Below are positions 26,226 to 34,214 of a stretch of 41,800 nucleotides of DNA, in pieces. How positions within the stretch are numbered: position 1 is the first letter of the stretch; every line of letters begins with the position of its first letter. Location: NCBI GenBank assembly GCA_902496945.1, contig CABVDE010000016.1:1-41800 (forward strand), read 5' to 3'. Under the pieces are notes generated by a model. It searched no databases. It was not told the origin of the DNA and was given only the letters and a program-made list of their open reading frames with translations. A program made the translations under genes and the position numbers. The DNA is from an uncultured Collinsella sp. (lineage in GTDB: Bacteria > Actinomycetota > Coriobacteriia > Coriobacteriales > Coriobacteriaceae).

Positions 26226-26276
26226 CGAAAGCTCCTTTCTGACAAAAATCAGTGTATCGAGAACTTTTGACAAAAA

Positions 26277-26303
26277 AAGGGGACGTGGAAACCACGTCCC
26301 CTT
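26277..26303 (-). terminator. Terminator of the rpmH-jag operon
   Basis: A perfect 12-bp stem AAGGGGACGTGG/CCACGTCCCCTT with a 3-base loop, followed on the minus strand by TTTTTTT. It lies just past the jag stop. Confidence 0.94.
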
Positions 26304-26321
26304 AGCATAAGCTCGAGTAGA

Positions 26322-26891
26322 TTATCGAGCAACAATCACCACATGGCGATCAGGGTCAGAACCCTCAGAATGAGTATCGACGGCATCATTGCCACGAAGT
26401 GCAATGTGAACCAGTCGGCGCTCATAGGCATTCATGGGCGGTAGCGAAACACTCTTATGAGTGCGGATGGCACGCTCGGCAGCAGACTGAGCCATGGAGG
26501 CAACCTTGTCCTGACGGCGGCTCTTGTATCCCTCGACGTCCACTACAACCGGATACCTAAAGCCAAGCTTGCGGCTCACCAGCAAGGAGAACATAACCTG
26601 AAGGGCATCAAGGGTTCGTCCATGACGGCCAATGAGAACAGCAAGGTCGGGAGCCGTTACGTCCAGAATCAGCTCGCCTTCGTCGCCCTCATACTCATCG
26701 ATAGGAGAGTTAGCGGCATCGAAGTGCGAAAGGATGGAACGCAGGATGGAAATCGCGACATCGGCAATGGTGTCGAGCTCTTCGTCGGTCAGCTCTTCAC
26801 CAGCCTTGTAGCGCTGTGCAATCTCGGGATAATCGCCCGCGACCTGCGGGGCAACCTCCTCAAGCATATCCTCGATGATCTCTTCAGACAT
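26322..26891 (-). CDS. jag: Jag/KhpB RNA-binding protein
   Basis: A 189-residue RNA-binding protein. Acidic N-terminal region (about 1-55), KH domain with LIGRHGRTLDALQ, and C-terminal R3H domain (NAYERRLVHIAL). The usual yidC-jag order is conserved. The family binds RNA broadly, with roles in cell elongation and division in other Gram-positive bacteria. ATG start with GGAG; a TTG four codons earlier lies at the ribosome binding site. The second TTAGGTACCTAA palindrome sits about 15 bases upstream, in the gap to yidC. Confidence 0.92.
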   Translation of the reverse strand: MSEEIIEDMLEEVAPQVAGDYPEIAQRYKAGEELTDEELDTIADVAISILRSILSHFDAANSPIDEYEGDEGELILDVTAPDLAVLIGRHGRTLDALQVMFSLLVSRKLGFRYPVVVDVEGYKSRRQDKVASMAQSAAERAIRTHKSVSLPPMNAYERRLVHIALRGNDAVDTHSEGSDPDRHVVIVAR

Positions 26892-26906
26892 AACGTACTC
26901 CAAAAG

Positions 26907-26918
26907 TTAGGTACCTAA
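26907..26918. repeat. 12-bp palindrome TTAGGTACCTAA (copy 2)
   Basis: Identical to the copy at 23403-23414, including the flanking G and A. It lies between the yidC stop and the jag ribosome binding site. Confidence 0.5.
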
Positions 26919-26935
26919 ATAAGATTGATATCCTG

Positions 26936-27706
26936 CTACTTCTTCTTGTGCGGGCGCGGCTTCTTCTCGCGACGAGTGACCTCAACCTGTAGCGGCGCGT
27001 TCTTAAGACGCTCCTCCTCGTCGGCCTTGGCCTTGTCGATGACCCTCTGCGTCACGAAGATCTGCTGAACAACCTGCCAAGCGGAGGACACATCGTAATA
27101 CAGCAGAACGCCGACGGGCAGGCTCCAGCCCATCCAAAGCATCATGACGGTCATGACGACGGCCATCATACGCATGCTATGAGCCTGCTGGCCGGTCTGG
27201 TTGCGCGACATGTAGAGCTGCGGAATCAGGGTCAGGACGGCGAACAGGATCAGGCAGACCAGCGCAGGCAGCGCGACCATAAAGCCATCGGCAAAGGAGG
27301 CACTCGGCGTGGTGGTCAGGTCGGGCAGGATATTAAAGAACGAGAACGTACCCTCGTCAAAGTACTGCGGCAGATTGCGTAGCAGTGTGAACAGGGCGAA
27401 CAGGATAGGCATCTGAATCAACAGCGGCAGACAGCCAGCCATGGGGTTGAACTTGTTCTCGCTGTAGAACCTCTGCATCTCCTCGGCCTGACGCTGGGGA
27501 TCGTCGGCATAGCGCTCCTGGATCTCGAGCATCTTAGGCTGCAGCACCTGCATACGAGCCGTCGACTTGGTCGACTTGAGCATAAGCGGCGTCAGCAGCA
27601 GACGGATGATGACCACCAGGATGATGATGGACAGGCCCCAGTCGACCGCAAAGGTCTGGATGAGCTTGAGCAGCTCGAAAAGGATGTTAACGATCCAATC
27701 CCACAT
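26936..27706 (-). CDS. yidC: Membrane protein insertase YidC/Oxa1
   Basis: Inserts membrane proteins alone or with Sec. The 256-residue protein has five apparent membrane helices and the conserved Arg in the hydrophilic groove (VVIIRLLLTPL). The cytoplasmic loop is LQPKMLEIQERYADDPQRQAE, and the NPMAGCLPLLIQMPILFALF segment is present. The tail ends in the basic string KKPRPHKKK. It has no lipoprotein signal, unlike the Bacillus SpoIIIJ type. It follows yidD by 29 bases. Confidence 0.96.
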   Translation of the reverse strand: MWDWIVNILFELLKLIQTFAVDWGLSIIILVVIIRLLLTPLMLKSTKSTARMQVLQPKMLEIQERYADDPQRQAEEMQRFYSENKFNPMAGCLPLLIQMPILFALFTLLRNLPQYFDEGTFSFFNILPDLTTTPSASFADGFMVALPALVCLILFAVLTLIPQLYMSRNQTGQQAHSMRMMAVVMTVMMLWMGWSLPVGVLLYYDVSSAWQVVQQIFVTQRVIDKAKADEEERLKNAPLQVEVTRREKKPRPHKKK

Positions 27707-27735
27707 GTAAGTTTTCCTCCGATAGCGAGTGCCCG

Positions 27736-27960
27736 CTAAGGCACAGGGTCATAACCGCCGACGTGCAGGGGATTGCAGCGAGCGATGCGCCTCACGGCAA
27801 GCCAGCAGCCTCTCAAAACACCGTACTTCTCAATCGCCTGGACGGCGTATTGCGAGCACGTTGGGTAATAAATGCAGGCGTCAGGCAATAAGGGCGAAAT
27901 AACCTGTTGATATATGCGAATAGGAGCGATGGCAACACGTCGCAAAACGTGATTGCTCAT
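27736..27960 (-). CDS. yidD: Membrane protein insertion efficiency factor YidD
   Basis: A 74-residue protein with the family core IRIYQQVISPLLPDACIYYPT and CSQYAVQAIEKYG, conserved cysteines, and ending near HVGGYDPVP. It aids YidC-mediated insertion. The ATG overlaps the rnpA stop (ATGA), indicating coupling. Confidence 0.95.
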   Translation of the reverse strand: MSNHVLRRVAIAPIRIYQQVISPLLPDACIYYPTCSQYAVQAIEKYGVLRGCWLAVRRIARCNPLHVGGYDPVP

Positions 27961-28295
27961 CGCTCCTCCCCGGCAACGCCGGCGCGTTTCATAAGCGAAC
28001 GCAATGCCTTGTCCATCTCCTGCGGCGAGGAAACCCTCGTCTTGGGAGTTGCGAACAAGATGATGTCATAACCCGCAACGGGAAATCCGCAGCTGCGGGC
28101 GGCCTCGCGCATCACACGCTTAGAACGGTTGCGCACGACAGCACAACCGAGCCGTTTAGCACCAACGAAGGCGACCCTTCCGGAGTCGCCTTCGCCAACC
28201 GATTCACATATGGTCATTCGAATCAGAGGGTGATTAAAGCGACGCCCCTGACTGAACACATGCTCGAAATCTTGCCGAGACTTAATAGTCTTCAT
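27957..28295 (-). CDS. rnpA: Ribonuclease P protein component
   Basis: A 112-residue basic protein that binds the RNase P RNA and helps trim the 5' ends of tRNA precursors. The signature RNRSKRVMREAAR is clear, as is the N-terminal RQDFEHVFSQGRRF. It lies between rpmH and yidD as in most bacteria. The ATG start is 20 bases after the rpmH stop. Confidence 0.96.
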   Translation of the reverse strand: MKTIKSRQDFEHVFSQGRRFNHPLIRMTICESVGEGDSGRVAFVGAKRLGCAVVRNRSKRVMREAARSCGFPVAGYDIILFATPKTRVSSPQEMDKALRSLMKRAGVAGEER

Positions 28296-28315
28296 GCGAG
28301 ATGTGTGTATCGCTG

Positions 28316-28450
28316 CTAGACAGTGAGACGCTTGCGGCCCTTGGCGCGACGACGGGCGAGCACGGCACGACCACCCTTAGTGGCCATACGGGCACGGAAG
28401 CCATGGGTCTTGGCACGCTTACGCTTATTAGGCTGATACGTACGCTTCAT
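28316..28450 (-). CDS. rpmH: 50S ribosomal protein L34
   Basis: A 44-residue very basic protein, MKRTYQPNKRKR... through KGRKRLTV, the usual L34 length and sequence. AGGAGGAA precedes the ATG. It is the first gene of the rpmH-rnpA-yidD-yidC-jag operon, preceded by the promoter at 28523-28552. Confidence 0.98.
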   Translation of the reverse strand: MKRTYQPNKRKRAKTHGFRARMATKGGRAVLARRRAKGRKRLTV

Positions 28451-28478
28451 CTTAAGTTCCTCCTGCTGCATTTCGAGT

Positions 28479-28496
28479 GTCCGCGGGGGCGCGGAC
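28479..28496 (-). other. Hairpin in the rpmH 5' leader
   Basis: A 7-bp perfect stem GTCCGCG/CGCGGAC with a GGGG (plus strand) loop, about 30 bases before the rpmH start. It lies within the transcribed leader and may affect translation or stability. Confidence 0.55.
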
Positions 28497-28522
28497 GCAG
28501 ATATAGACACGTGAGCTTGAAG

Positions 28523-28552
28523 ATTGTAGGGAAATCGATGTTCAAATGTCAA
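28523..28552 (-). promoter_or_regulatory. Promoter of the rpmH operon
   Basis: Minus strand: -35 TTGACA (28547-28552), 18-base spacer and -10 TACAAT (28523-28528), close to the sigma-70 consensus. The predicted start is near 28516. Confidence 0.88.
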
Positions 28553-28795
28553 GAAATCAAAGGTAAAAGGTTGCGCAGTTCACACGGTTCCCCCATAAGC
28601 CGACCGTGATTTAGCCGAGCATGGCAACTTTTCACGATATTTCATCGAGTTTTCAACAGGTCATGTTGGCAATGTTGAGAACTTTTCGTCCGTTTTCCAA
28701 AGTTTTCAACAGGTTTTGAAAAGTTGTCGAAAGATGAGAAACATTGCACGGTGAGCTACTATTTGTTCGAAACCTTTTGAAAGATTGCGAGCGGC
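28553..28795. other. Left part of oriC with candidate DnaA boxes
   Basis: A gene-free stretch between the divergent rpmH operon and the ATPase gene. It contains TTTTCAACA at 28650-28658 and 28703-28711 (both followed by GG), a reverse-strand TTCTCAACA at 28673-28681 and TTTTCCAAA at 28693-28701. These resemble the DnaA box TTATCCACA. Position beside dnaA and the strand switch support an origin role. The intergenic sequence is AT-richer than surrounding genes. Confidence 0.7.
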
Positions 28796-30016
28796 ATGTC
28801 TGACGACTTTTACACCATGGTCGATTCCGGAGACCCGGCACCCGACAACGAGCACATCACCGGCGTGGGCGAAAAGCGTGAGGAAGGCGAGCAGACGACC
28901 GCGCGGGCGCCACAAGCCATGTACGCCGCACGCATCGCCGTCTACGACGACATGCTGTCGACACCGCGTGTGATCGTCATTGAGCCGCAAGATGTCCGCA
29001 CGTATTTGGAAGAGACGACCAACACCGTCTACCAGTGCATGAAAGAGCAAGGTGGCCACATCTCGCTCATGGTCATCCGCGAGATAGTCGAAAACTTTAT
29101 CCACGCACACTTTGCTGAGCCCATCATCTCGATTCTGGACGGCGGAGACACCATCCGCTTTGCCGATCAAGGACCCGGCATCGACGACAAGGAACGCGCT
29201 TTCGACTTTGGCGTTACCAGTGCAAACAGCAAGATGAAGCGCTATATCCGTGGAACCGGAGCAGGGTTTCCCATGGTGCAGGAGTATTTGGAAAACGCCG
29301 GCGGTGCCGTGTCCATCGAGGACAACATGGGCAATGGCACCGTGGTTACGGTGAGCCTGAACCCCGAGCGCGTGCAGGAAATTGAGCGTGCCGGCGGGCG
29401 AGGCGCTGCCGTGCGGCCCGAGACGGAGCAGCCCATATATCCCCTGCCGGGAGCTTTTGCGCATCAGCCCATGGCAACGCAGCAGATGCAGCCCCCCGTG
29501 GGACAGATGCAGCAGCCCAGAATGTTTCCCGCACAAGAGGCCCAGGCAGCATCAATGTCGATGCCGCCACTGGGGTATGGCCAGCAGTTCCCGCAGCAGC
29601 ACCAGCAGGGATATCAGCAGCCGTACCAGCAGATGCCGCAGCAGCAGTACAACCCCTGGGCTCAGCAGATGCCCCCGCAGCCTTATCAACAGTGGCCTCA
29701 AAGTTTTCAACAGCAGATGCCACCGATGCAGAGTTCTCAACAACCAGCAGCTCAAATGATGTATCCTAATGCAGCAAATCAGTATGCGCAGCCACAGCCG
29801 GACGTGTTCGTAAGCGAGCGCGGCAACGCCGCGCTGGGCTATCTGGCGCAAAATCAAGCGTGCGGTGCAACCGATCTGGCAAGGGCGTTTGGAAACTCGG
29901 CCCCCACTTGGTCACGCACGCTCAATGACTTGGCGCAGGCCGGCTTGGTCATCAAGCATGGCCAGAAATACCATCTGACCGAACTCGGCGCCGCTCGCGT
30001 GCGAGCTCAGAGCTAA
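28796..30016 (+). CDS. Origin-linked protein: GHKL ATPase domain, Gln/Pro-rich linker, C-terminal winged helix
   Basis: A 406-residue protein encoded between oriC-left and dnaA. Residues about 90-190 form a GHKL-type ATP-binding domain: N box EIVENFIHAH (96-105), G1 DQGPGI (124-129), the FDFGVTS segment, and G2 RGTGAGF (152-158). There is no HisKA domain or phospho-accepting His region before it, so it is not an ordinary sensor kinase. Residues about 210-337 are rich in Gln, Pro, Met and Tyr. Residues 340-402 look like a MarR-type winged helix (GATDLARAFGNSAPTWSRTLNDLAQAG... as separate helices). The ribosome binding site is weak (GAGCGG). It ends 15 bases before dnaA, suggesting co-transcription. 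It may regulate initiation or transcription; the function is unknown. Confidence 0.82.
   Translation: MSDDFYTMVDSGDPAPDNEHITGVGEKREEGEQTTARAPQAMYAARIAVYDDMLSTPRVIVIEPQDVRTYLEETTNTVYQCMKEQGGHISLMVIREIVENFIHAHFAEPIISILDGGDTIRFADQGPGIDDKERAFDFGVTSANSKMKRYIRGTGAGFPMVQEYLENAGGAVSIEDNMGNGTVVTVSLNPERVQEIERAGGRGAAVRPETEQPIYPLPGAFAHQPMATQQMQPPVGQMQQPRMFPAQEAQAASMSMPPLGYGQQFPQQHQQGYQQPYQQMPQQQYNPWAQQMPPQPYQQWPQSFQQQMPPMQSSQQPAAQMMYPNAANQYAQPQPDVFVSERGNAALGYLAQNQACGATDLARAFGNSAPTWSRTLNDLAQAGLVIKHGQKYHLTELGAARVRAQS
29683..29742 (+). promoter_or_regulatory. Intragenic cluster of DnaA-box-like motifs
   Basis: Inside the Gln-rich linker's coding sequence: TTATCAACA (29683-29691), TTTTCAACA (29704-29712) and TTCTCAACA (29734-29742), all on the plus strand and matching the boxes beside dnaA. 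They arise where Gln is encoded by CAA rather than the CAG used just before. Binding is not shown. Confidence 0.45.
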
Positions 30017-30031
30017 AGAACGGGAGAGACA

Positions 30032-31756
30032 GTGGACGAGGAAGCAAGCATCATCCTGGGGGATGCCATCGCCTTTTGCCAACGTGATGGCCAAGATGCA
30101 CGCCTCATCAACATGCTGGGGCAATCACGCGCCATAAGCCTGACCGAAGACACGCTCACGATCGAGGCCCCCTCGCGCTTTGCCATCGCGCAGCTCAAAA
30201 AGCATCAGTCGACTATTGAGGCCTATCTGGAAGAAATCGCCTTTGCACCGATTGCGCTCGACATCGTGGCACCGCAAGGCGCCGCGACGGAATCCTCTAC
30301 CGCGACAGCGCCCGCTACGACTCACGCTGCTCCCCCGGCGGTGCCGGCCTCCGCAGGCGACGTGCCGACAATCGAGCACCAGCGCGGCGGTGTTTCCCGT
30401 GAAACCATGGCGCCGCTGCCGACCGCTGCGGCGACGTCAACGAACACACCTGTCACGCACATGCCTATCGCTCACGACGCCGCTGCGGGCGCGGATTCGG
30501 GCATTGCAATCAAGAACACGCTCTCGGCCGACGATTTTCGTCGCATGATGAACCGGATGAAGGGCGGAGCTCCGACCAAATCCACGCAGGCCGCGACCTC
30601 CGCTTCACCCATGCCGGCACCGACCGTGCCGGCCGAGCAGAATACGGATGGAGCTCCACTCGCCGCGAACTCAAAATTCACCTTTGAGAACTTTGTCTAC
30701 GGCCCCGAGAACAGCCATGCCTATCGCTCGGCACTCAAGTTTGCCGCCCTCGCGGACGAGCGCGGTACATGCACATCACTGTTCATCTACGGAAAATCGG
30801 GCCTGGGCAAGACGCACCTGCTGCTTGCCATCAAAAACGAGCTCGCCGAGAAATCGCCCGAGATCAAGGTCAAGTATGCCAACTCCCAGGCATATCTGGA
30901 CGACCTGATGACCGAGTTCGACCGCCAAAAGAAGAGCAACGCCCCTATCATGCAGGCGTACCACGGCGTGGATGTGCTCATCATCGATGACATCCAAAAC
31001 ATCATCGGCAAACGCGCGAGCGTGGACTACTTTTTCCAACTCATGGACGAGTTCATCCGCAACAACAAGAAGGTCGTCATCGCGGCAGACCGCGCCCCCA
31101 AGGACCTGAGTATGGACGAGCGTCTGACCAGCCGCTTCAACGCCGGCATGCTCTGTCTGGTCGCAGAGCCCAGCTACGAGATGAAATACAAGATCTTGCA
31201 ACGCTATTACGAGAACACCATCGTCGCCGCTCCCGAGGCAGGCGACGACTCGCTGCTGGCGGCCTATGGGGGCGACGGCGGGAATCTGACCGACGAGCAC
31301 TTTAAACACATGGCCGAGGTCTCGGGCACCAACATCCGCGAACTCGAGAGCTTTTGCGAGCGCTGCGCCGGCGAGGCGGGCGACCGCGAGCGCGAGGGCG
31401 GGGAGCTCACCTTTGACGATATCGACGCCATCGCCAGCCAGTACTTCGACACATCGGCCAAAAAGATCAACGTCCAGACGGTTCAGTCCGTCATCGAAGA
31501 GCAGTACGGCGTGACGCACGAGGAACTCATCGGACCGCGTCGCAACGCCAATATCGCCAAAGCACGCCATATCGCTATCTACCTGGCCATCGAGATGTGC
31601 GAGATGACGACCACGGCGGTGGGCACCGAATTTGGCAACCGCAACCACTCGACCGTCAGCACGAGCTACAAAAAGGTCCAGAAGATGATCCAGGAAGACC
31701 GAACCGTCACCGAAGACCTCAAGTCGCTGCGCGATAAAATTACACTGCGCTCGTAG
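30032..31756 (+). CDS. dnaA: Chromosomal replication initiator DnaA
   Basis: A 574-residue AAA+ initiator, longer than the usual 440-510 because of a long Ala/Thr/Pro-rich domain II (about 85-210). Domain I is 1-80. Domain III starts with the Box I-like FTFENFVYGPENSHA; it has Walker A GKSGLGKTH (254-262) and Walker B LIIDDIQNI (316-324). Domain IV has the helix RNANIAKARHIAIYLA, then GNRNHSTV (535-542) in place of the common GGRDHTTV. GTG start with GGGAGAGACA. A parS-like motif lies in the domain II coding sequence. Confidence 0.97.
   Translation: MDEEASIILGDAIAFCQRDGQDARLINMLGQSRAISLTEDTLTIEAPSRFAIAQLKKHQSTIEAYLEEIAFAPIALDIVAPQGAATESSTATAPATTHAAPPAVPASAGDVPTIEHQRGGVSRETMAPLPTAAATSTNTPVTHMPIAHDAAAGADSGIAIKNTLSADDFRRMMNRMKGGAPTKSTQAATSASPMPAPTVPAEQNTDGAPLAANSKFTFENFVYGPENSHAYRSALKFAALADERGTCTSLFIYGKSGLGKTHLLLAIKNELAEKSPEIKVKYANSQAYLDDLMTEFDRQKKSNAPIMQAYHGVDVLIIDDIQNIIGKRASVDYFFQLMDEFIRNNKKVVIAADRAPKDLSMDERLTSRFNAGMLCLVAEPSYEMKYKILQRYYENTIVAAPEAGDDSLLAAYGGDGGNLTDEHFKHMAEVSGTNIRELESFCERCAGEAGDREREGGELTFDDIDAIASQYFDTSAKKINVQTVQSVIEEQYGVTHEELIGPRRNANIAKARHIAIYLAIEMCEMTTTAVGTEFGNRNHSTVSTSYKKVQKMIQEDRTVTEDLKSLRDKITLRS
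30391..30406. promoter_or_regulatory. Imperfect parS-like site in dnaA
   Basis: TGTTTCCCGTGAAACC matches parS at 14 of 16 positions, keeping both half-site cores except for one base. It lies in the codons for about residues 120-125 of DnaA, in the poorly conserved linker. Confidence 0.4.
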
Positions 31757-31993
31757 GGAAATAGAGACACCTGTTGAAAACTTGTCGAAACCACGGGCAT
31801 AAGGTGTCTAAAACCCAATCCGCGGTGATGAAAAGTTTTGCGCAGGTTTTGAACGTGGAAAACCACCCCTGTTGCACACAGGTTGCTGTCGATTCTCTTT
31901 CGGGTCTGACCTGCGTCTTTGGGAGTAATCAACAGTTTCGTCAGTGCTATTACTATTATTAAGATATTTATATCTATAGAAAGGTATTGAAAG
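31757..31993. other. Right part of oriC: dnaA-dnaN gap with candidate boxes and AT-rich segment
   Basis: Candidate boxes: TTTTCAACA on minus (31772-31780), TTTTCCACG on minus (31854-31862), TAATCAACA on plus (31926-31934). Bases 31946-31983 (CTATTACTATTATTAAG... to TATCTATAG) are almost all A and T, a plausible unwinding element. The bipartite arrangement, boxes both before the dnaA unit and after dnaA, resembles the Bacillus-type origin. The same gap should also hold the dnaN promoter. Confidence 0.7.
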
Positions 31994-33097
31994 ATGAAGT
32001 TCACCGTCAGCCAGAGCTCGCTTACACAGGCCATCGGCATCGTTATGAAGGGTGTCGCTTCGGCATCCACCCTTCCCATCCTGTCGGGCGTGCTCGTCAA
32101 GGCGCAAAACGGCATCTTGGAATTCCAGACCTCTAACTACACCATCTCGATCCGTCATCGCATCGCGGCGCATGTCGAAGAAGAGGGCGAGATGGTTATC
32201 CCCTGTAAGATGCTCTCCAATATCACCAAGACCCTCCCCGATGCCCCGGTCACCTTTGAGCTGTCCGAGCGCCAGGTGTTGATTGGTTGCGAGAAGAGCT
32301 CTTTCCGCCTGAACACGCTCGATGCCAACGACTTCCCCGAGTTTCCGGCCTATGCCATCGAGAGCGCCGTGGAGCTGCCGACCGATATCTTGTCCGAAAT
32401 GGTCGGCCGCGTGTGGCGCGTCACCTCGACCGACAAGGCTCGCCCCATCCTGGGCGGCGTGCACATGAAGGTCGAGAACAACACCGTACGCTTGGTGGCG
32501 ACCGATTCCTTCCGCTTGGCCGTGTGCGATACGCAGGTCGAGACCTCGACCCTCGAGGGCTCCTTTGAGCTCAACGTTCCCGCCGACGCCTTTAACGATG
32601 CGCTGAGCATCATGGCCAGCCAGGCGACCATCATGATCGGGGCTACCGATACCCAGGTCGTCTTCGAGGCCGGCAACACCACCTACGTGTCGCGCCGCAT
32701 CGAGGGCGTGTACCCCAACTACAAGCAGCTCATCCCCGATTCGTGCGTAACGAGCGTCAAGATCGATGTCGCCGCCTTTAACGCCGCCCTCAAGCGCGTG
32801 GCCGTTATCGCGAGCGCCAACCCCGCCGTCAAGTTCGAGATCGATGTCGAGAACGGGCAGATGGGCCTGTCCTCCATCTCCAATGACCAGGACCTGGCGC
32901 AGGAGACGATCGATGTCGAGGCCGAGGGCGAGTCGGGCACCATCGCCTTCAACTACCACTACATCTTCGGCTGCCTCAATGCCCTGTCCAAGGAGAAGGA
33001 GATCACGCTGGAGCTCAAGAGCTACTCGCAGGCGGGCATCTTCAAGTCCTACGACAAGATCAACTACCTGTACCTGGTCATGCCGGTCCGCATCTAG
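31994..33097 (+). CDS. dnaN: DNA polymerase III beta sliding clamp
   Basis: A 367-residue clamp subunit with the three-domain beta fold; N-terminal MKFTVSQSSLTQAIGIV and C-terminal YLVMPVRI match the family. It holds polymerase III on DNA. AAAGG lies about ten bases before the ATG. It is followed closely by recF. Confidence 0.97.
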   Translation: MKFTVSQSSLTQAIGIVMKGVASASTLPILSGVLVKAQNGILEFQTSNYTISIRHRIAAHVEEEGEMVIPCKMLSNITKTLPDAPVTFELSERQVLIGCEKSSFRLNTLDANDFPEFPAYAIESAVELPTDILSEMVGRVWRVTSTDKARPILGGVHMKVENNTVRLVATDSFRLAVCDTQVETSTLEGSFELNVPADAFNDALSIMASQATIMIGATDTQVVFEAGNTTYVSRRIEGVYPNYKQLIPDSCVTSVKIDVAAFNAALKRVAVIASANPAVKFEIDVENGQMGLSSISNDQDLAQETIDVEAEGESGTIAFNYHYIFGCLNALSKEKEITLELKSYSQAGIFKSYDKINYLYLVMPVRI

Positions 33098-33107
33098 CAA
33101 TCGCCCT

Positions 33108-34214
33108 ATGACCATGTTCGCCCGCGATCTTTCCGTCGCGCACTACCGCAGCTTCGATAGCTACCGTCTTGCTCTGGACGAGGGCGTGACGATACTTGCG
33201 GGACCTAACGCGGCAGGAAAGACCAATCTCATAGAGGCGCTGCAGCTGCTGACGAGCGGCACCTCGTTTAGGCATCCGACTGCAGCCGAGCTCGTCCATG
33301 ACGGCGTGGGCTCGTGTAAGGTCGAGCTGAGACTCGAGGGCGACGGGCGCGTGCTCGATATGGGGCTGAGCGCGGAGGATGGAAAGCGCTCGTTTAGCCG
33401 CAACGGCAAGAGATGCTCTGCCGCCGGTGTGCGCGGGGTTCTGCCGAGCGTGCTGTTTTGCCCCGACCATCTGGACATGGTTAAGCGCGGCGCCAGTGTG
33501 CGCCGCGCCGCCCTCGATGACTTTGGCATGCAGCTGAGCGCGCGCTATGCCGATCTTGCGAACACTTATGGGCGCTGCGTCACCCAGCGCAACGCCCTGC
33601 TCAAGGAGACCTGGTGCTGCCGCGAGATGCTCGGCGCGTGGAACGATTCGATTGCCCGCGCGGGTTCGGCCCTGCTCGTGCACCGGTTGGCCCTGCTCGA
33701 CCGGCTGGCGGGCCATGTGCGCACTGCCTACGGGCAAGTGGCGTCCGGCGAGGCCGCCAATGTGACCTATGCGTCCACGCTGGGGGATTTGCCCCAGGTC
33801 GAGGACCGTGAAGAGCTGAAGGGCTGGGCGTACGAGCGCATGCTGGCCGCCCTTGATGAGCATGCCGACGAGGAAATTCGCCGCGGCGTTACGTTGGTGG
33901 GACCACACCGCGACGAGATCGAGTTTACCGTGGCGGGTCGTTCCGCCCGCTCGTTTGCCAGCCAAGGTCAGCAACGAACGTTGGTGCTGTCCTGGAAGGT
34001 GGCGGAGGTAGCCGTGGCTCGCGATGTTCTGGGCACCGCTCCGCTGCTGCTTCTGGATGATGTGATGAGCGAACTCGACGGCGAGCGCCGCGGTGCTTTT
34101 CTGCGGCTGATCGGCGATGATATCCAGACGGTCATAACCACGACCAACCTGGGGTACTTTACCGATGACCTGCTTGATCGAGCCAAGGTGGTGAGCATGG
34201 GTGAGACGTGCTAA
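33108..34214 (+). CDS. recF: DNA replication and repair protein RecF
   Basis: A 368-residue SMC-like ATPase that helps load RecA at gaps. Walker A GPNAAGKTN (32-40), signature SQGQQRTLVLSWK and Walker B LLLLDDVMSELD are present. The start is the ATG at 33108, ten bases after the dnaN stop. A second ATG two codons later is an alternative. It overlaps the next gene by 14 bases. Confidence 0.96.
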   Translation: MTMFARDLSVAHYRSFDSYRLALDEGVTILAGPNAAGKTNLIEALQLLTSGTSFRHPTAAELVHDGVGSCKVELRLEGDGRVLDMGLSAEDGKRSFSRNGKRCSAAGVRGVLPSVLFCPDHLDMVKRGASVRRAALDDFGMQLSARYADLANTYGRCVTQRNALLKETWCCREMLGAWNDSIARAGSALLVHRLALLDRLAGHVRTAYGQVASGEAANVTYASTLGDLPQVEDREELKGWAYERMLAALDEHADEEIRRGVTLVGPHRDEIEFTVAGRSARSFASQGQQRTLVLSWKVAEVAVARDVLGTAPLLLLDDVMSELDGERRGAFLRLIGDDIQTVITTTNLGYFTDDLLDRAKVVSMGETC

